The position numbers and the translations under genes were made by a program. From Candidatus Nanopelagicaceae bacterium (lineage in GTDB: Bacteria > Actinomycetota > Actinomycetes > Nanopelagicales > Nanopelagicaceae), in contig CANLHC010000059.1 of NCBI GenBank assembly GCA_947490625.1, forward strand, positions 1 through 5,638: 5,638 nt of DNA, read 5' to 3'. Numbering within the stretch: the first letter of the stretch is position 1; each line of letters starts with the position of its first letter. A model generated the notes under the pieces. It was not told where the DNA came from. It searched no databases and saw only the letters and a program-made list of their open reading frames with translations. This document shows, in pieces, positions 5,349 through 5,638 of this stretch.

Positions 5349-5479
5349 CTTTATCTTTTCAGTTTGGGGTTTGCCACAAATAAATGTGCGTCAAATAAAT
5401 GAGAGTCAAACCCAAGGGATTTTTTATCTATCAACTTAACTTCTGGCCCTGACTTGCGGGCTATAAGGTGATGGCCAAA
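5349..5479. other. thrB-rho intergenic region
   Basis: These 131 bases hold the 15-bp tandem repeat near rho. Close to thrB there are overlapping short inverted repeats (TGGCC 5444-5448 with GGCCA 5473-5477; GCCC 5446-5449 with GGGC 5458-5461). Neither hairpin is followed by a T-run, so I do not call a terminator. Confidence 0.5.
5381..5410. repeat. 15-bp direct tandem repeat upstream of rho
   Basis: TAAATGTGCGTCAAA (5381-5395) and TAAATGAGAGTCAAA (5396-5410) match at 13 of 15 positions. Read on the minus strand each unit starts TTTGAC, a near -35 box. They lie 33-62 bases before the rho ATG and may be promoter or regulator-binding elements. I find no -10 box with good spacing. Confidence 0.6.
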
Positions 5480-5638
5480 CTATAACAGGGTTGCGCCACG
5501 TACTGCAATATCGAGTGATTTTGCCTCAAAACCATTGCCTGCCGCCCGCATTAACTCTTCCAGCTCGGATTGATCAGAGGTGTGAAGAGCAAGAACTGTT
5601 GGGCCAGCTCCTGAGATGAAGGCAGCAACGCCTGCCTT
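5480..5638 (-). CDS. thrB: Homoserine kinase, C-terminal fragment (begins outside the window)
   Basis: The minus strand is open from the window edge to TAG at 5482-5480, giving the last 52 residues. They contain AAFISGAGPTVLAL (residues 5-18 of the fragment), the glycine-rich third motif of GHMP kinases in the form usual for homoserine kinase. ThrB phosphorylates homoserine with ATP to O-phosphohomoserine in threonine synthesis. Context agrees: hom-thrC-thrB followed by rho on the same strand is a standard actinobacterial order. Other GHMP kinases such as IspE or mevalonate kinase share the motif, so the identity rests partly on neighbours. The final residues (VRGATLL) are a typical short strand at the end of the fold. 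Confidence 0.88.
   Translation of the reverse strand, partial: KAGVAAFISGAGPTVLALHTSDQSELEELMRAAGNGFEAKSLDIAVRGATLL

Noticed and set aside
4888..5439. Long plus-strand open frame opposite the start of rho, rich in Arg and Ser
   Set aside because: It is the antisense of the repetitive Arg/Asp-coding insertion of rho. It has no recognisable domain and crosses the rho start, and rho is certain on the other strand.
5444..5477. Hairpins after thrB as an intrinsic terminator
   Set aside because: The stems are only 4-5 bp, alternative and overlapping, and no T-run follows on the minus strand.

Overview
The window looks like a piece of an actinobacterial chromosome with unusually low G+C for that phylum (mid-to-high 40s percent by eye, not counted). 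The taxonomic hint comes from gene order and from Rho. A homoserine kinase end is followed by rho, then rpmE-prfA-prmC and the start of a Sua5/YrdC-like gene, the familiar actinobacterial thrB-rho-rpmE-prfA-prmC-sua5 neighbourhood. Rho also carries the Arg/Asp/Asn-rich N-terminal insertion typical of Actinobacteria. A streamlined freshwater actinobacterium of the acI/Nanopelagicales type would fit, but this is inference.

Layout, right to left because nearly everything is on the minus strand. The 3' end of thrB (5638-5480) is followed by a 131-base gap with a 15-bp tandem repeat, then rho (5348-3783). After about 110 bases comes a small two-helix membrane protein gene (3673-3374). Convergent with it, and the only plus-strand gene, is a TetR-family regulator (2757-3365). 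A 366-base divergent intergenic region (2391-2756) separates the regulator from rpmE (2390-2175). An intrinsic terminator (2168-2118) follows rpmE. Then come prfA (2066-984), prmC (976-119) and, 2 bases further on, the 5' end of a Sua5/YrdC-like gene (116 to the window edge).

Functionally this is a gene-expression cluster. Rho ends transcription, L31 is a zinc-binding 50S protein, and RF1 releases peptides at UAA/UAG. PrmC methylates the glutamine of RF1's GGQ motif. A Sua5-type enzyme would start t6A tRNA modification. The tetR/membrane-protein pair sits between rho and rpmE, which are usually adjacent, and may be a lineage-specific insertion.

The most interesting element is non-coding. The minus strand upstream of rpmE can fold into a dense series of adjoining helices over about 230 nt. 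A perfect 10-bp long-range stem in it closes 3 nt before the rpmE Shine-Dalgarno. This may be an L31 autoregulatory leader or another structured leader RNA. It was found by hand-folding and needs comparative support.
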